This document shows positions 28,253 to 38,344 of a stretch of 64,000 bases of DNA, one piece after another. Numbering within the stretch: the stretch's first letter is position 1; every line of letters starts with the position of its first letter. Below the pieces are notes generated by a model. The model did no database searches, had not been told where the DNA came from, and worked only from the letters and a program-made list of their open reading frames with translations. The translations under genes and the position numbers were made by a program. The DNA comes from Aeromonas jandaei (lineage in GTDB: Bacteria; Pseudomonadota; Gammaproteobacteria; Enterobacterales; Aeromonadaceae), in contig NZ_CP149571.1 of NCBI RefSeq assembly GCF_037890695.1, forward strand, positions 3,130,001 through 3,194,000. Reading direction: 5' to 3'.

Positions 28253-28954
28253 TTATTCGCGACCCGGCAGCTTTTTCCAGGTCACCTTGTCACGCAAATA
28301 TACCGGGGTCGCCTGCTCGACCGCTACAGCTTCACCCGCCAGCCAGGCGGTGCGGGCCAGCGGCAACATGTCTTCTGCGGCCGGGAAACGCACCTGGCTG
28401 ACCACCAGTTCGTCGGCAAGGCCCTTGAGGGTCTCACCGTAGGTCTCAAAACCGGTGCCGACACAGGTAAAGCAGCCAGAGTGCTTGCCACGGGCTTCCA
28501 CCAGCGCGGCCGGGCCACTCACCACCTCTTCACCCACCAGCTGGATACGACCATCGATCAGCTCGTAGTGACCGAAATAGACCTCGTCCATGCGCGCATC
28601 GATGGCGGTCAGCACCCGCTCGGCCCCTTCCAACCGATGAGCCCCTTGCGCCATGGCCGCCAGAGTGGAGATGCCAATCAGCGGCACGCCAGCACCAAAC
28701 GCCAGCCCTTGTGCGACGCCGATACCGATCCGCACGCCGGTAAAAGAGCCCGGGCCACGGCCAAAAGCGATGGCATCGAGCTTGTCCAAGGTTATCCCCG
28801 CTTCATCCAACAGAGCCTGAACCATCGGCAGGATCTTGCGGGTATGATCCCGTGGCGCCTCCTCCCAACGGGAGAATACCTTGTCACCCACCAGCAAGGC
28901 GGCGGAGCAGGCTTCGGTGGCGGTATCAACGGCCAGGATCTTCAACTCGTTCAT
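28253..28954 (-). CDS. tsaB: tRNA t6A biosynthesis protein TsaB
   Basis: A 233-residue TsaB, the partner that binds TsaD in making N6-threonylcarbamoyladenosine at position 37 of ANN-decoding tRNAs. It has the ASKHA fold signatures ILAVDTATEACSAALLVGD at the N-terminus and IAFGRGPGSFTGVRIGIGVAQGL around residue 65, the latter specific to the TsaB/TsaD group. ATG at 28954 is chosen because it begins the family N-terminus MNELKILAVDTA; the open frame upstream has only a TTG. It follows yoaA at 135 bases in the same direction. Confidence 0.95.
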   Translation of the reverse strand: MNELKILAVDTATEACSAALLVGDKVFSRWEEAPRDHTRKILPMVQALLDEAGITLDKLDAIAFGRGPGSFTGVRIGIGVAQGLAFGAGVPLIGISTLAAMAQGAHRLEGAERVLTAIDARMDEVYFGHYELIDGRIQLVGEEVVSGPAALVEARGKHSGCFTCVGTGFETYGETLKGLADELVVSQVRFPAAEDMLPLARTAWLAGEAVAVEQATPVYLRDKVTWKKLPGRE

Positions 28955-29088
28955 GCTTTCCAATCTCTATAAAATCAGTCAATTACATAACGAGCAAGCG
29001 AGAGATGCTCGCCCGTTGTTCAAATCGTTTGTTAGCGACAATCCCCCGCCTGAACGGCTGCGACAGGCCACATGTCAGGCGGGTATAT

Positions 29089-30996
29089 TCAACTGCGGTC
29101 AAAAAAATTGCCCAGCGTCGCCAGCTCGCGGGTTCGCGGAATGGCGGGCAAACTCTTGATGAAGGTGGCGCCGTAGGGTTTGTTGACCATGCGCGGATCA
29201 CAGATAACCAGTACGCCGTGATCACTGCGATCACGAATAAGCCGCCCTACCCCCTGTTTGAGCGCAATCACCGCCTTGGGCAGCTGCAGCTCGGCGAAGG
29301 GATCACCGCCCTTTAACTTGCAATCCTCTACCCGTGCCTTGAGCTGAGGGTCATCGGGGCTCGCAAAGGGAAGCTTGTCGATGATAACACAGGAGAGCGC
29401 TGCGCCTCGCACGTCGATCCCCTCCCAGAAGCTGCTGGTCGCCACCAGCACGGCACGGCCATTCTCGACAAACTCCTTGAGCAGCCGCTGCTTGTTGTCC
29501 TCTCCCTGCAGCAAGACGGTACGGCCAATCTCCCGACGCAGCACCTCTGCCACCTGACGCATCACCTGATGGCTGGTGCAGAGGAAGAAACAGCCCCCCG
29601 GCGTTTTGTTGATCAGCGGGATCATCAGATTGGCCAGCTGCTCACCGCGGCCAAAGGCGTTGGGCTCGGGCAGGAAACGCGGCACGCAGAGCCGTGCCTG
29701 CTCGCCATAGTCAAACGGACTGTCGAGGATTAGTTCGGCGCTGCCCGTCAGTCCCAGCTCGGCCTTGAAGTGATCGAAACGTTGATCGACAGTCAGGGTG
29801 GCAGAGGTAAAGACCCAAGCCACCTCGGGGCGCAGCACCTCTGAGCCAAAGCGCTCGGCTACCGAGAGCGGAGTCAGGTTGAGGGTAAAGTGCAGCCGTG
29901 AGCAGTCATACCAGTAGGAGAATCCGGTCTGATTGACCGCCAGCACCTCGCCAAGGCGGGTGCGCAGCTCACTGATCCGCTCGAAGGCGTGATCCAGCTG
30001 TTCACCCCGTCCCAGCGCCAGCTTCAGCACTTCATAGCAGAGCCCGATGGCATCGTTAAGACGAGCCAGTGCCTGGCCCCAAAGCGGCTGACGCAGCATG
30101 TCACGGGTATTGCCGCGACCACCATCCACCCCAAAAGCGAGCCGCAGATCCTGACTGGCAATGGCAAGCCGGTCGGCAGCCTTGCCGAGCTGGGCCATGT
30201 CGTGGGCCTCGGCCCGATAGGCAAGCTGGATATCCTGTGCCAAATCCAGAATGGTACGGCTGCCCACCGACTTGCCAAAGTAGCTGGTGGCGATCTCCGG
30301 CAGCTGATGTGCCTCATCAAAGACATAGACCTGAGCTTCCGGTACCAGCTCGCCAAATCCGGTGTCTTTGACCGCCATATCGGCGAAGAAGAGGTGATGG
30401 TTGATCACCACCACCTGGGCGTCCATGGCGCGGCGGCGGGCCACCACCAGATGGCAGTCGTCGTAATAGGGGCAATCCCGACCGAGGCAGTTTTCATTGG
30501 TGCTGGTGACATGAGCCAGGATCTCGGCGCTCTCCTGCAGCCCCGGAATATCCCCCACGTCGCCGTTGTCGGTGGCGGTGAACCAGGACTTCACCTTGAC
30601 CAGATCATTGAGCACTTCCGGTTTTTGCAGATGGGATTCGCTCAAGAGCCGGTTCATCCGCTCGATGCAGAGATAGTTGCTGCGCCCCTTGAGCAGGGCA
30701 ACCGGCGGGGTGTAGGAGAGTGCGCCTGTGATGGTCGGGAGATCCCGATAGAAGAGCTGCTCCTGCAGGTTTTTGGAGCCGGTGCTGATCACGATCCGTT
30801 TGCCGGACTCCAGCGCAGGCACCAGATAGGCGTAAGTCTTGCCGGTACCTGTCCCCGCCTCCACCAGCAAGCGACCATGATTCTTGATGGTGCGGGCGAC
30901 CGCCTCGGCCATCTCCAGCTGGGGAGCGCGAGCTTTGAAACCGTCGATATGGCTGGCCAGAGGGCCATCTGGCTTGAACAGGGTCTGGATGGTCAA
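29089..30996 (-). CDS. yoaA: DinG-family ATP-dependent helicase YoaA
   Basis: A 635-residue superfamily 2 iron-sulfur helicase of the XPD/DinG group. YoaA works with the HolC clamp-loader subunit in DNA damage tolerance in E. coli. Walker A is VEAGTGTGKTYAY near residue 47. The four iron-sulfur cysteines are visible in NYLCIERMN and NENCLGRDCPYYDDCHLV. DEAH appears as YVFDEAHQLPEIA, and motif VI as LKQGVGRLIRDRSDHGVL near the end. The start is TTG (30996), since no ATG precedes the conserved PDGPLASHIDGFKARAPQ; the exact start is not certain. Confidence 0.94.
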   Translation of the reverse strand: MTIQTLFKPDGPLASHIDGFKARAPQLEMAEAVARTIKNHGRLLVEAGTGTGKTYAYLVPALESGKRIVISTGSKNLQEQLFYRDLPTITGALSYTPPVALLKGRSNYLCIERMNRLLSESHLQKPEVLNDLVKVKSWFTATDNGDVGDIPGLQESAEILAHVTSTNENCLGRDCPYYDDCHLVVARRRAMDAQVVVINHHLFFADMAVKDTGFGELVPEAQVYVFDEAHQLPEIATSYFGKSVGSRTILDLAQDIQLAYRAEAHDMAQLGKAADRLAIASQDLRLAFGVDGGRGNTRDMLRQPLWGQALARLNDAIGLCYEVLKLALGRGEQLDHAFERISELRTRLGEVLAVNQTGFSYWYDCSRLHFTLNLTPLSVAERFGSEVLRPEVAWVFTSATLTVDQRFDHFKAELGLTGSAELILDSPFDYGEQARLCVPRFLPEPNAFGRGEQLANLMIPLINKTPGGCFFLCTSHQVMRQVAEVLRREIGRTVLLQGEDNKQRLLKEFVENGRAVLVATSSFWEGIDVRGAALSCVIIDKLPFASPDDPQLKARVEDCKLKGGDPFAELQLPKAVIALKQGVGRLIRDRSDHGVLVICDPRMVNKPYGATFIKSLPAIPRTRELATLGNFFDRS

Positions 30997-31063
30997 AGGG
31001 GCGTCCCGCGGTCAAAGCGGCCATTATGCCAAAAGTGCGGCAAAAGCGGGACAGATAATCTGC

Positions 31064-31306
31064 TTAGACGAAGAGATCGATCTGGTGGTCGGGATCCGGC
31101 TTGTGATCACTATCCTCCACCTTCTGCTGATCGTTCTTTTTCTGGCTATAAGCCTGCTCGCGCTGCTGGGAGTCACTGTTGTCAGTGCTGGTCTTGCGCA
31201 GCTGATGCTTCTTGCTGATCTGGTTCACTTCCCGCTTGATCTCTTCGCTACCGGGGGTGGCGGGGGCCCGGGGCAAAATGGGGAACAACAGGTCTTGGCT
31301 CGGCAT
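31064..31306 (-). CDS. Small hydrophilic protein of unknown function
   Basis: An 80-residue frame with ATG at 31306 preceded by GCAGGAGTTCG at a good distance, which makes it a likely real gene. The protein begins MPSQDLLFPILPRAP and continues as a highly polar, Lys/Gln/Ser/Asp-rich sequence (SEEIKREVNQISKKHQLRK, QREQAYSQKKNDQQKVED) with no hydrophobic core, probably disordered or coiled-coil. I do not recognise the family. It lies between yoaA and the his operon leader, on the strand opposite to his, and ends 68 bases before the yoaA start. Confidence 0.6.
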   Translation of the reverse strand: MPSQDLLFPILPRAPATPGSEEIKREVNQISKKHQLRKTSTDNSDSQQREQAYSQKKNDQQKVEDSDHKPDPDHQIDLFV

Positions 31307-31393
31307 GATACGAACTCCTGCAAGGGGTTATTGTCTAGTTATCGACCAGAAAACCGTTTTCTCAACTTTAATCGACCAAATCACATTTTCCGG

Positions 31394-31424
31394 TTGCTTT
31401 TTCCGTCAAGGCAGGTAGTTTAAA
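31394..31424 (+). promoter_or_regulatory. Candidate his operon promoter
   Basis: TTGCTT at 31394-31399 and TTTAAA at 31419-31424 (or GTTTAA one base earlier), followed by ATCGGGC, a GC-rich discriminator as found in stringently controlled amino acid promoters. Spacing is slightly long, so this is tentative. Confidence 0.35.
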
Positions 31425-31467
31425 TCGGGCGTCAACAACGACATCTTATTTGTAAAGGATTGATTAC

Positions 31468-31518
31468 ATGCAGTTCACCAGCCTGAAGACTCATCACCAC
31501 CATCATCATCCCGAATAG
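31468..31518 (+). CDS. hisL: his operon leader peptide
   Basis: A 16-codon ORF, MQFTSLKTHHHHHHPE, with six consecutive His codons (CAT CAC CAC CAT CAT CAT), preceded by GTAAAGGATTG. It has the same design as the E. coli leader MTRVQFKHHHHHHHPD. Ribosome stalling at the His codons when charged His-tRNA is scarce allows read-through of the attenuator into hisG (established mechanism). Confidence 0.95.
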   Translation: MQFTSLKTHHHHHHPE

Positions 31519-31624
31519 TCTTTCAGGAGGTTGACAGCTGGAAGACACGTTACTGGTGACTTCCAAAAGGACCGCAAGATTCATAAACCCTCGGAAGCAC
31601 CCACTTCCGAGGGTTTTTTCGTTT
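31519..31624 (+). promoter_or_regulatory. his attenuator region and terminator
   Basis: After the leader peptide, CCCTCGGAAG at about 31588 and CTTCCGAGGG around a short CACCCA loop form a GC-rich hairpin followed by TTTTTTCGTTTTTG, the attenuator terminator. Segments between 31519 and 31585 (TTTCAGGAGGTTGACAGC, GTTACTGGTGACTTCC) provide the alternative pairings expected for an antiterminator; I have not folded them formally. Confidence 0.85.
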
Positions 31625-31646
31625 TTGACTAGAAGGAAATCGAGCA

Positions 31647-32543
31647 ATGGAAACACAACGTCTGCGTATCGCCATGCAAAAGTCCGGTCGTCTTAGCCAG
31701 GACTCTCAGGCCCTGTTCAAGAGCTGTGGCCTCAAGATCAACCTGCGCGAGCAGCGCCTTATCGCCCATGTCGAGAACATGCCCATCGATATCCTGCGGG
31801 TGCGCGATGACGACATCCCGGGGCTGGTAATGGAAGGGGTGGTCGACCTTGGCATCATCGGCGAGAACGTGCTGGAAGAGGTGCAGCTGATCCGCGCTTC
31901 TCAGGGTCAGCCCTTTGCGGTCAAGACTCTCAAGCAGCTCGATTTTGGCGGCTGCCGCCTCTCGCTCGCGGTGCCGGAAGACGTAACCTACACAGGGCCA
32001 GAGAGCTTGGCTGGCAAACGCATCGCCACCTCCTATCCCGGGCTGCTCAAGCGCTTCTTCGACGAAAAGGGTCTCGGCTTCAAGAGCGTGATGCTGGGCG
32101 GCTCGGTGGAAGTGGCGCCCCGCGCGGGTCTCGCCGATGCCATCTGCGATCTGGTCTCCACCGGTGCAACCCTGGAAGCTAATGGCCTGAAAGAAGTAGA
32201 GGTGATCTACCGCTCCAAGGCGGTACTGGTACAGTCCCCCAACCCCTTGTCCGATGCCAAGCAGAAACTCATCGACAAACTGCTGCCCCGTATTCAGGGG
32301 ATGCAGCAGGCGCGCGAGAGCAAATACATCATGCTGCACGCCCCCAAAGACAAGCTCGATGCCATCACCGATCTGCTGCCGGGTGCCGAGCGCCCCACCA
32401 TCATGCAACTGGCCGGTGACACCAATCAGGTGGCCCTGCACGTCGTCTCCAGCGAGACCCTGTTCTGGGAAACCATGGAGCAGCTCAAGGCGCTCGGTGC
32501 CAGCTCCATTCTGGTGCTGCCCATCGAAAAAATGATGGAATAA
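31647..32543 (+). CDS. hisG: ATP phosphoribosyltransferase
   Basis: A 298-residue long-form HisG, catalysing the first step of histidine synthesis (ATP plus PRPP) and feedback-inhibited by histidine. [16 protein letters not shown] is the N-terminus, [12 protein letters not shown] and [21 protein letters not shown] are the catalytic blocks, the last holding the PRPP loop, and the C-terminal about 75 residues form the regulatory ACT-like domain. Length matches E. coli HisG (299). It is the first enzyme gene after the attenuator, 12 bases before hisD. Confidence 0.98.
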   Translation: METQRLRIAMQKSGRLSQDSQALFKSCGLKINLREQRLIAHVENMPIDILRVRDDDIPGLVMEGVVDLGIIGENVLEEVQLIRASQGQPFAVKTLKQLDFGGCRLSLAVPEDVTYTGPESLAGKRIATSYPGLLKRFFDEKGLGFKSVMLGGSVEVAPRAGLADAICDLVSTGATLEANGLKEVEVIYRSKAVLVQSPNPLSDAKQKLIDKLLPRIQGMQQARESKYIMLHAPKDKLDAITDLLPGAERPTIMQLAGDTNQVALHVVSSETLFWETMEQLKALGASSILVLPIEKMME

Positions 32544-32555
32544 GGAAGGGACATC

Positions 32556-33881
32556 ATGCAGACCCTGATCTGGAAGACCCTCTCCCCCGCCCAGCAGGCC
32601 GATGTACTGACCCGGCCCGCTCTCAATGACGAGGCCGATATCGGCGCCGTGGTCAAAGAGATCATCGCAGCGGTGCGAAGCCGTGGCGACGAGGCCCTGC
32701 GCGAGCTGAGCCAGCGCTTCGAGCGTGCCCCCCGTGAACAGTTGCGCGTCAGCGAGGATGAGATTGAAGCCGCCTGCGCACGGCTGGATGGCGAGATAAA
32801 AAGCGCCATCGAAGCGGCGATTGCCAATATTCGCACCTTCCACGCCGCACAACTGCAGCCGGTGGTACGAGTCGAGACCCAGCCAGGGGTGGTGTGCGAG
32901 CTGCGCACCCAGCCCATCAGCCGGGTCGGCCTGTATGTGCCGGGAGGCAGCGCACCGCTCCCCTCCACCGTGATGATGCTGGCTATTCCGGCTGCTATCG
33001 CCGGTTGCCGTGAAGTGGTGCTCTGCACCCCGTCTCCGGCGAGCGACGAGATCCTGTTTGCCGCCCGCGCCTGCGGCGTCGAGAAGGTGTTCGCCATCGG
33101 CGGCGCCCAGGCCATCGCGGCAATGGCGTACGGCACAGAGAGCATTCCCAAGGTGGACAAGATCTTCGGACCGGGTAACGCCTATGTGACCGAAGCCAAG
33201 GGGCAGGTATCCCGCGACTGGCGCGGCGCCGCTATCGACATGCCGGCCGGCCCCTCCGAGGTGCTGGTGATCGCCGACGAGAGCGCCAACCCCGCCTTCG
33301 TGGCGGCGGATCTGCTCTCCCAGGCCGAGCACGGCCCCGACAGCCAGGTGGTGCTGGTCACCACCTCGCCGCTACTGGCCGACACCATCGCAGGGGAAAT
33401 CAAGAGCCAGCTAACCAAGCTGAGCCGCCGCGATATCGCCGCGCAGGCGCTCGGCAGCAGTCTGGTGATCCTCTGTGACGATCTGGCAGAAGCCTGCGCC
33501 ATCTCCAACGCCTATGCGCCGGAACACCTGATTGTGCAGACCCAAGCGCCTCGTGACCTGCTGGATAAACTCGAGAACGCCGGCTCCATCTTTCTGGGAG
33601 CATGGACCCCCGAGTCGGTCGGCGATTACGCCAGCGGCACCAATCACACCCTGCCCACCTATGGCTATGCCCGCACCTGCTCCAGCCTTGGCCTCGCCGA
33701 TTATCAGCGCCGCTACACGGTGCAGGAGCTGAGCGCCGAAGGTATTCGCGGCCTTGGCCCTATCGTCGAGCGCATAGCCGAGGCCGAAGGGCTCGATGGC
33801 CACAAGAACGCCGTCACCCTCAGGTTGAACGCCCTGGCCGCCGCGCCCCAACCAACAGCACAGCAGAAGGATTTGTCATGA
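32556..33881 (+). CDS. hisD: Histidinol dehydrogenase
   Basis: A 441-residue zinc enzyme that oxidises histidinol to histidine with two NAD. Family blocks include [65 protein letters not shown] with Gln and His zinc ligands, and APEHLIVQT, then [13 protein letters not shown]. Length is normal (434 in E. coli). The stop overlaps the hisC start (ATGA). Confidence 0.98.
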   Translation: MQTLIWKTLSPAQQADVLTRPALNDEADIGAVVKEIIAAVRSRGDEALRELSQRFERAPREQLRVSEDEIEAACARLDGEIKSAIEAAIANIRTFHAAQLQPVVRVETQPGVVCELRTQPISRVGLYVPGGSAPLPSTVMMLAIPAAIAGCREVVLCTPSPASDEILFAARACGVEKVFAIGGAQAIAAMAYGTESIPKVDKIFGPGNAYVTEAKGQVSRDWRGAAIDMPAGPSEVLVIADESANPAFVAADLLSQAEHGPDSQVVLVTTSPLLADTIAGEIKSQLTKLSRRDIAAQALGSSLVILCDDLAEACAISNAYAPEHLIVQTQAPRDLLDKLENAGSIFLGAWTPESVGDYASGTNHTLPTYGYARTCSSLGLADYQRRYTVQELSAEGIRGLGPIVERIAEAEGLDGHKNAVTLRLNALAAAPQPTAQQKDLS

Positions 33882-34948
33882 GCATTGCCAATCTGGCGCG
33901 CCGCGTGGTGCGGGCCCTCACCCCCTATCAATCTGCTCGCCGCATTGGCGGCAAGGGCCACGTCTGGCTCAACGCCAACGAGGCACCGCAGGCCTATCCC
34001 TTCACCATCGAGGGGAGCCGCCTCAACCGCTACCCCGAGTGTCAACCGGCCGAGGTGGTGAATAGCTATGCCGCCTATACCGGGGTTAATCCGGATCAGG
34101 TGCTGGTGAGCCGCGGTGCCGACGAGGCCATCGAGCTCTTGATCCGCACCTTCTGCGAAACGGGTGAAGATCAGATCCTCATCTGCCCGCCCACCTACGG
34201 CATGTACGCCATCAGCGCCGAAACCTGTGGCGTTGGCATCGTCGAGCAGCCGCTGACCGCCAGCCGCCAACCGGACTGGCCCGCCATCGCCGATCGCCTC
34301 AGTGATGTGAAACTGGTGTTTCTCTGCTCCCCCAACAACCCCACAGGGGATCTGGTGGGTCGCGACGGCCTCATCGCCCTGCTGGAAAAAGCGCGGGATC
34401 GCGCCATCGTGGTGGTGGACGAGGCCTATATCGAGTTCTGCCCCGAGGCGTCCGTGGTGGACCTGCTGGCCCGCTTCCCCAATCTGGTGGTGACCCGCAC
34501 CCTCTCCAAAGCCTTTGCTCTGGCGGGGATCCGCTGCGGCTTTACACTGGCAAGCCCCGAGGTGATCGCCATGCTGGCCAAGGTGATCGCCCCCTATCCC
34601 ATCCCCGAGCCCATCGCCCAGATCGCGGCACAAGCCCTCTCCCCCATGGGACTGGAGCTGATGCAAGAGCGAGTGATAGAGCTCAACAAGCAAAAAGCCG
34701 CCTTCAAGGCAGAGCTGACCAAGCTTGCCTGCGTGAAGGAAGTATTCGAGGACAAGGGCAACTTCGTGCTGGTGCGCTTTGTGGATGGCGCCGCCGTCTT
34801 TGCCGCCATGAAGGCCGCCGGCATCATTCTACGGGATTTCTCCAGCAAGCCGGGTCTGGACAACAGCATTCGCGTCACCATCGGCTATCAGAGCGAGATG
34901 GATGCCGTGCTGGCGGTACTGCGTGATCTGCCCTCTCCCACTTTGTAA
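33878..34948 (+). CDS. hisC: Histidinol-phosphate aminotransferase
   Basis: A 356-residue PLP-dependent fold-type I aminotransferase, giving histidinol phosphate. It has [13 protein letters not shown] near the N-terminus, [39 protein letters not shown], and the PLP-binding lysine in [18 protein letters not shown] at 33878 gives the E. coli-like start [18 protein letters not shown]; the longer open frame upstream lies within hisD in another frame and is not coding. Confidence 0.97.
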   Translation: MSIANLARRVVRALTPYQSARRIGGKGHVWLNANEAPQAYPFTIEGSRLNRYPECQPAEVVNSYAAYTGVNPDQVLVSRGADEAIELLIRTFCETGEDQILICPPTYGMYAISAETCGVGIVEQPLTASRQPDWPAIADRLSDVKLVFLCSPNNPTGDLVGRDGLIALLEKARDRAIVVVDEAYIEFCPEASVVDLLARFPNLVVTRTLSKAFALAGIRCGFTLASPEVIAMLAKVIAPYPIPEPIAQIAAQALSPMGLELMQERVIELNKQKAAFKAELTKLACVKEVFEDKGNFVLVRFVDGAAVFAAMKAAGIILRDFSSKPGLDNSIRVTIGYQSEMDAVLAVLRDLPSPTL

Positions 34949-34963
34949 GACAAGGATGTAGCG

Positions 34964-36088
34964 ATGAAGACCCCGTTTTTGTTTATCGACCGCGACGGCA
35001 CCCTGATTGAAGAGCCGGTGACCGACAAGCAGGTGGATAGCCTCGCCAAGCTGCGCTTCGAACCCATGGTCATTCCTGTGCTGCGCGAGTTGCAGGCCGC
35101 TGGCTACGTGCTGGTGATGGTGACCAACCAGGATGGACTGGGCACCGCCAGCCTGCCGTTGGAGAACTTCCAGCCGCCCCACGACCTGATGATGCACCTG
35201 TTTGAATCGCAAGGGGTGAAGTGGGAACAGGTGCTGATCTGCCCCCACTTCCCCACCGACGGCTGCAGCTGCCGCAAGCCCCACCTCGGGCTGGTGAAGG
35301 AGTATCTCGCCTCCGGTCGTATCGACTTTGCCAACTCCTTCGTGATTGGCGATCGCCAGACCGATCTGCAGCTTGCCGAGAACATGGGCATTGGCGGTAT
35401 TCGCTACCACCCGCAAGATCACGACTGGCTCGCCATCCGTGATCAGCTGTTATCCAAGGGGCGCGTAGCCTCGGTGGAGCGCTACACCAAAGAGACCCGC
35501 ATCCAGGTTGCGGTGGATTTGGACCCTTCTGCCACAAACAAGAGCGGCGGCAACCAGATCGCCACCGGCATCGGCTTCTTTGATCACATGCTGGATCAGA
35601 TCGCCACCCACGCCGGTTTCCAGCTCAAGCTGAACGTCAGCGGTGATCTGCATATCGACGATCACCACACGGTAGAGGATGTGGGGCTGGCGCTGGGTCA
35701 GGCGCTGCGTCAGGCCCTTGGCAACAAGCGCGGCATCGGCCGCTTCGGCTTTGTGCTGGCGATGGACGAGGTGCAGGCAGTGATCGATGCGCGTCCGCTG
35801 ACCGAGCAGGAGGTGAGCACGGCGCTGGACTTGAGCGGTCGCCCCTACTTCGTGTTCGACTGCCCGAGCGGCTTTGGCCGCGACAACGTGGGCGAGATGG
35901 CCACCGAGATGGTGCCCCACTTCTTCCGCTCGCTGTCGGACGCCATGGCCATCACCCTTCAGATGAAGGTGGGCAGCGGCAACACCCACCATCAGGTGGA
36001 GGCGCTGTTCAAAGGCTTTGGCCGTGCCCTGCGTCAGGCCATTCGGGTGGAAGGGAGCGAGCTTCCCTCCAGCAAGGGAGTGCTGTGA
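34964..36088 (+). CDS. hisB: Bifunctional histidinol-phosphatase / imidazoleglycerol-phosphate dehydratase
   Basis: A 374-residue fused HisB, as in enteric bacteria. The N-terminal HAD phosphatase domain (about residues 1-165) has the nucleophile motif [12 protein letters not shown] and the zinc loop [17 protein letters not shown]. The C-terminal dehydratase (from about residue 175) has [31 protein letters not shown] and [20 protein letters not shown] with the His metal ligands. Length is close to E. coli HisB (355). Its stop codon overlaps the ATG of a short remnant of hisH at 36088. Confidence 0.97.
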   Translation: MKTPFLFIDRDGTLIEEPVTDKQVDSLAKLRFEPMVIPVLRELQAAGYVLVMVTNQDGLGTASLPLENFQPPHDLMMHLFESQGVKWEQVLICPHFPTDGCSCRKPHLGLVKEYLASGRIDFANSFVIGDRQTDLQLAENMGIGGIRYHPQDHDWLAIRDQLLSKGRVASVERYTKETRIQVAVDLDPSATNKSGGNQIATGIGFFDHMLDQIATHAGFQLKLNVSGDLHIDDHHTVEDVGLALGQALRQALGNKRGIGRFGFVLAMDEVQAVIDARPLTEQEVSTALDLSGRPYFVFDCPSGFGRDNVGEMATEMVPHFFRSLSDAMAITLQMKVGSGNTHHQVEALFKGFGRALRQAIRVEGSELPSSKGVL

Positions 36089-36177
36089 TGGATGTGAGCA
36101 AGCAGAAGCTGGCCATTATCGACACCGCATTGATGGTGCGAATCTCGCCAATCGATATGAGTAAGGGCAGACGATGA
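36088..36177 (+). pseudogene. Orphan 5' remnant of a second hisH copy
   Basis: A 29-codon frame, [20 protein letters not shown] then PIDMSKGRR, starts on the hisB stop (TGATG) and ends on the hisH start (ATGA). VSKQKLAIIDT parallels NNQKLVIIDT of the intact hisH. In a shifted frame the next bases read DGANLA, parallel to GCANLA. After that the sequence is unrelated. So it is the first about 70 bases of a diverged hisH, with a small indel, left in front of the working gene. It preserves translational coupling from hisB to hisH. Confidence 0.75.
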
Positions 36178-36809
36178 ACAATCAAAAACTTGTCATCATC
36201 GACACCGGCTGCGCCAATCTGGCCTCGGTCAGAATGGCGTTCGAGCGCCTCGGCGTACAGCCACTGGTCTCCAGCCTGGCCGCCGATATCGAGCAAGCGG
36301 ACAAGCTGATCCTGCCCGGTGTCGGCACCGCGGTAGCCGCCATGAAGAACCTCAATGAGCGCGGGCTGGTGCCGCTCATTCGCGCCGCCAAACAGCCGCT
36401 GCTGGGCTTTTGCCTCGGCATGCAGATGCTGGCTGAGGCCTCCGAAGAGAGCATGAGTGCCGATGGCAGTGAAGGCGATCTCATCGACTGCCTTGGCATA
36501 GTGCCGGGCAAGATCCGGCTGATGGAGGTCGGCAATCTGCGCCTGCCCCATATGGGCTGGAACCAGATTGAGCACGACGAGACCCATCCTCTGCTCAAGG
36601 GGATCCCGAGCGGCAGCTACTTCTACTTCGTCCACTCCTATGCGCTGGAGGTGACCGAGGCGACGCTGGCGACCTGTGACTACGGCCAGCCGTTTACCGC
36701 CATCGTCGGTGGGGTTGCAGAGCACAGCAACTTCTTCGGCGCTCAATTCCACCCGGAGCGCTCAGGCGCAGCCGGTGCCCGTTTGCTGCAAAATTTTCTG
36801 GAGCTTTGA
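36174..36809 (+). CDS. hisH: Imidazole glycerol phosphate synthase, glutaminase subunit HisH
   Basis: A 211-residue class I glutamine amidotransferase that feeds ammonia to HisF. The oxyanion region is LPGVGTAVAAM, the nucleophile Cys is in LLGFCLGMQMLAEAS near residue 82, and the His-Glu pair is in FGAQFHPERSGAAGA near the C-terminus. The C-terminus LLQNFLEL is typical. Slightly longer than E. coli HisH (196). hisA begins immediately after the stop codon. The sequence upstream of its ATG is an orphan copy of its own 5' end. Confidence 0.97.
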   Translation: MNNQKLVIIDTGCANLASVRMAFERLGVQPLVSSLAADIEQADKLILPGVGTAVAAMKNLNERGLVPLIRAAKQPLLGFCLGMQMLAEASEESMSADGSEGDLIDCLGIVPGKIRLMEVGNLRLPHMGWNQIEHDETHPLLKGIPSGSYFYFVHSYALEVTEATLATCDYGQPFTAIVGGVAEHSNFFGAQFHPERSGAAGARLLQNFLEL

Positions 36810-37570
<761 letters not shown>

Positions 37571-37571
<1 letters not shown>

Positions 37572-38344
37572 TGCTGGCAAGACGTATTATCCCCTGCCTC
37601 GACGTGAAAGATGGCGTGGTGGTCAAAGGGGTGCAGTTTCGCAACCACGAGGTGATGGGCGGCATTGTCGAGTTGGCCCGCCGCTACGCCGAAGAGGGCG
37701 CTGACGAACTGGTGTTCTATGACATCACCGCCTCCAGCGATGCCCGGGTGGTGGACAAGAGCTGGGTGAGCCGGGTAGCGGAGGTGATCGATATCCCCTT
37801 CTGCGTCGCCGGTGGCATCAAAAGCGTGGAAGATGCCCGCCAGATCCTCGAATTTGGCGCCGACAAGGTCTCCATCAACTCCCCGGCCCTTGCCGATCCC
37901 ACCCTCATCAGCCGACTGGCCGAGCGCTTTGGCGTGCAGTGCGTGGTGGTGGGCATTGACTCCTACTTCGACGCCGAAACGGGCCACTATCAGGTCAAAC
38001 AGTTTACCGGTGACGAGAGTCGCACCCGCACCACCGCCTGGCACACTCTCGATTGGGTGCAGGAGGTGCAAAAGCGCGGCGCGGGCGAAATCGTGCTGAA
38101 CGTGATGAATCAGGACGGCATGCGCCAAGGTTATGATCTCGACCAGCTCAAGCTGGTGCGCAGTGTCTGCAAGGTGCCGCTGATTGCCTCCGGCGGCGCC
38201 GGTGCCATGGCGCACTTTCGCGATGCCTTTACCCTCGCCGATGTGGACGGGGCGCTGGCCGCCTCTGTGTTCCACAAGGGCCTTATCCCCATTCCCGAAT
38301 TGAAACGCTGGCTGAAAACCGAAGGAGTCGCCATCCGTGAATAA
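37571..38344 (+). CDS. hisF: Imidazole glycerol phosphate synthase, cyclase subunit HisF
   Basis: A 257-residue beta/alpha barrel synthase subunit that uses HisH-derived ammonia to make imidazole glycerol phosphate and [26 protein letters not shown] holds the catalytic Asp11, [14 protein letters not shown] and [15 protein letters not shown] follow, and the second Asp is in [15 protein letters not shown]. It overlaps hisI by eight bases. Confidence 0.97.

Noticed and set aside
31491..31510. CAC/CAT run as a microsatellite repeat
   Set aside because: It is the His codon run of the his leader peptide, with start, stop and attenuator in place.
31629..33332. 567-codon minus-strand frame across hisG and hisD
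   Set aside because: Runs antisense over two conserved genes and has no protein family signature.
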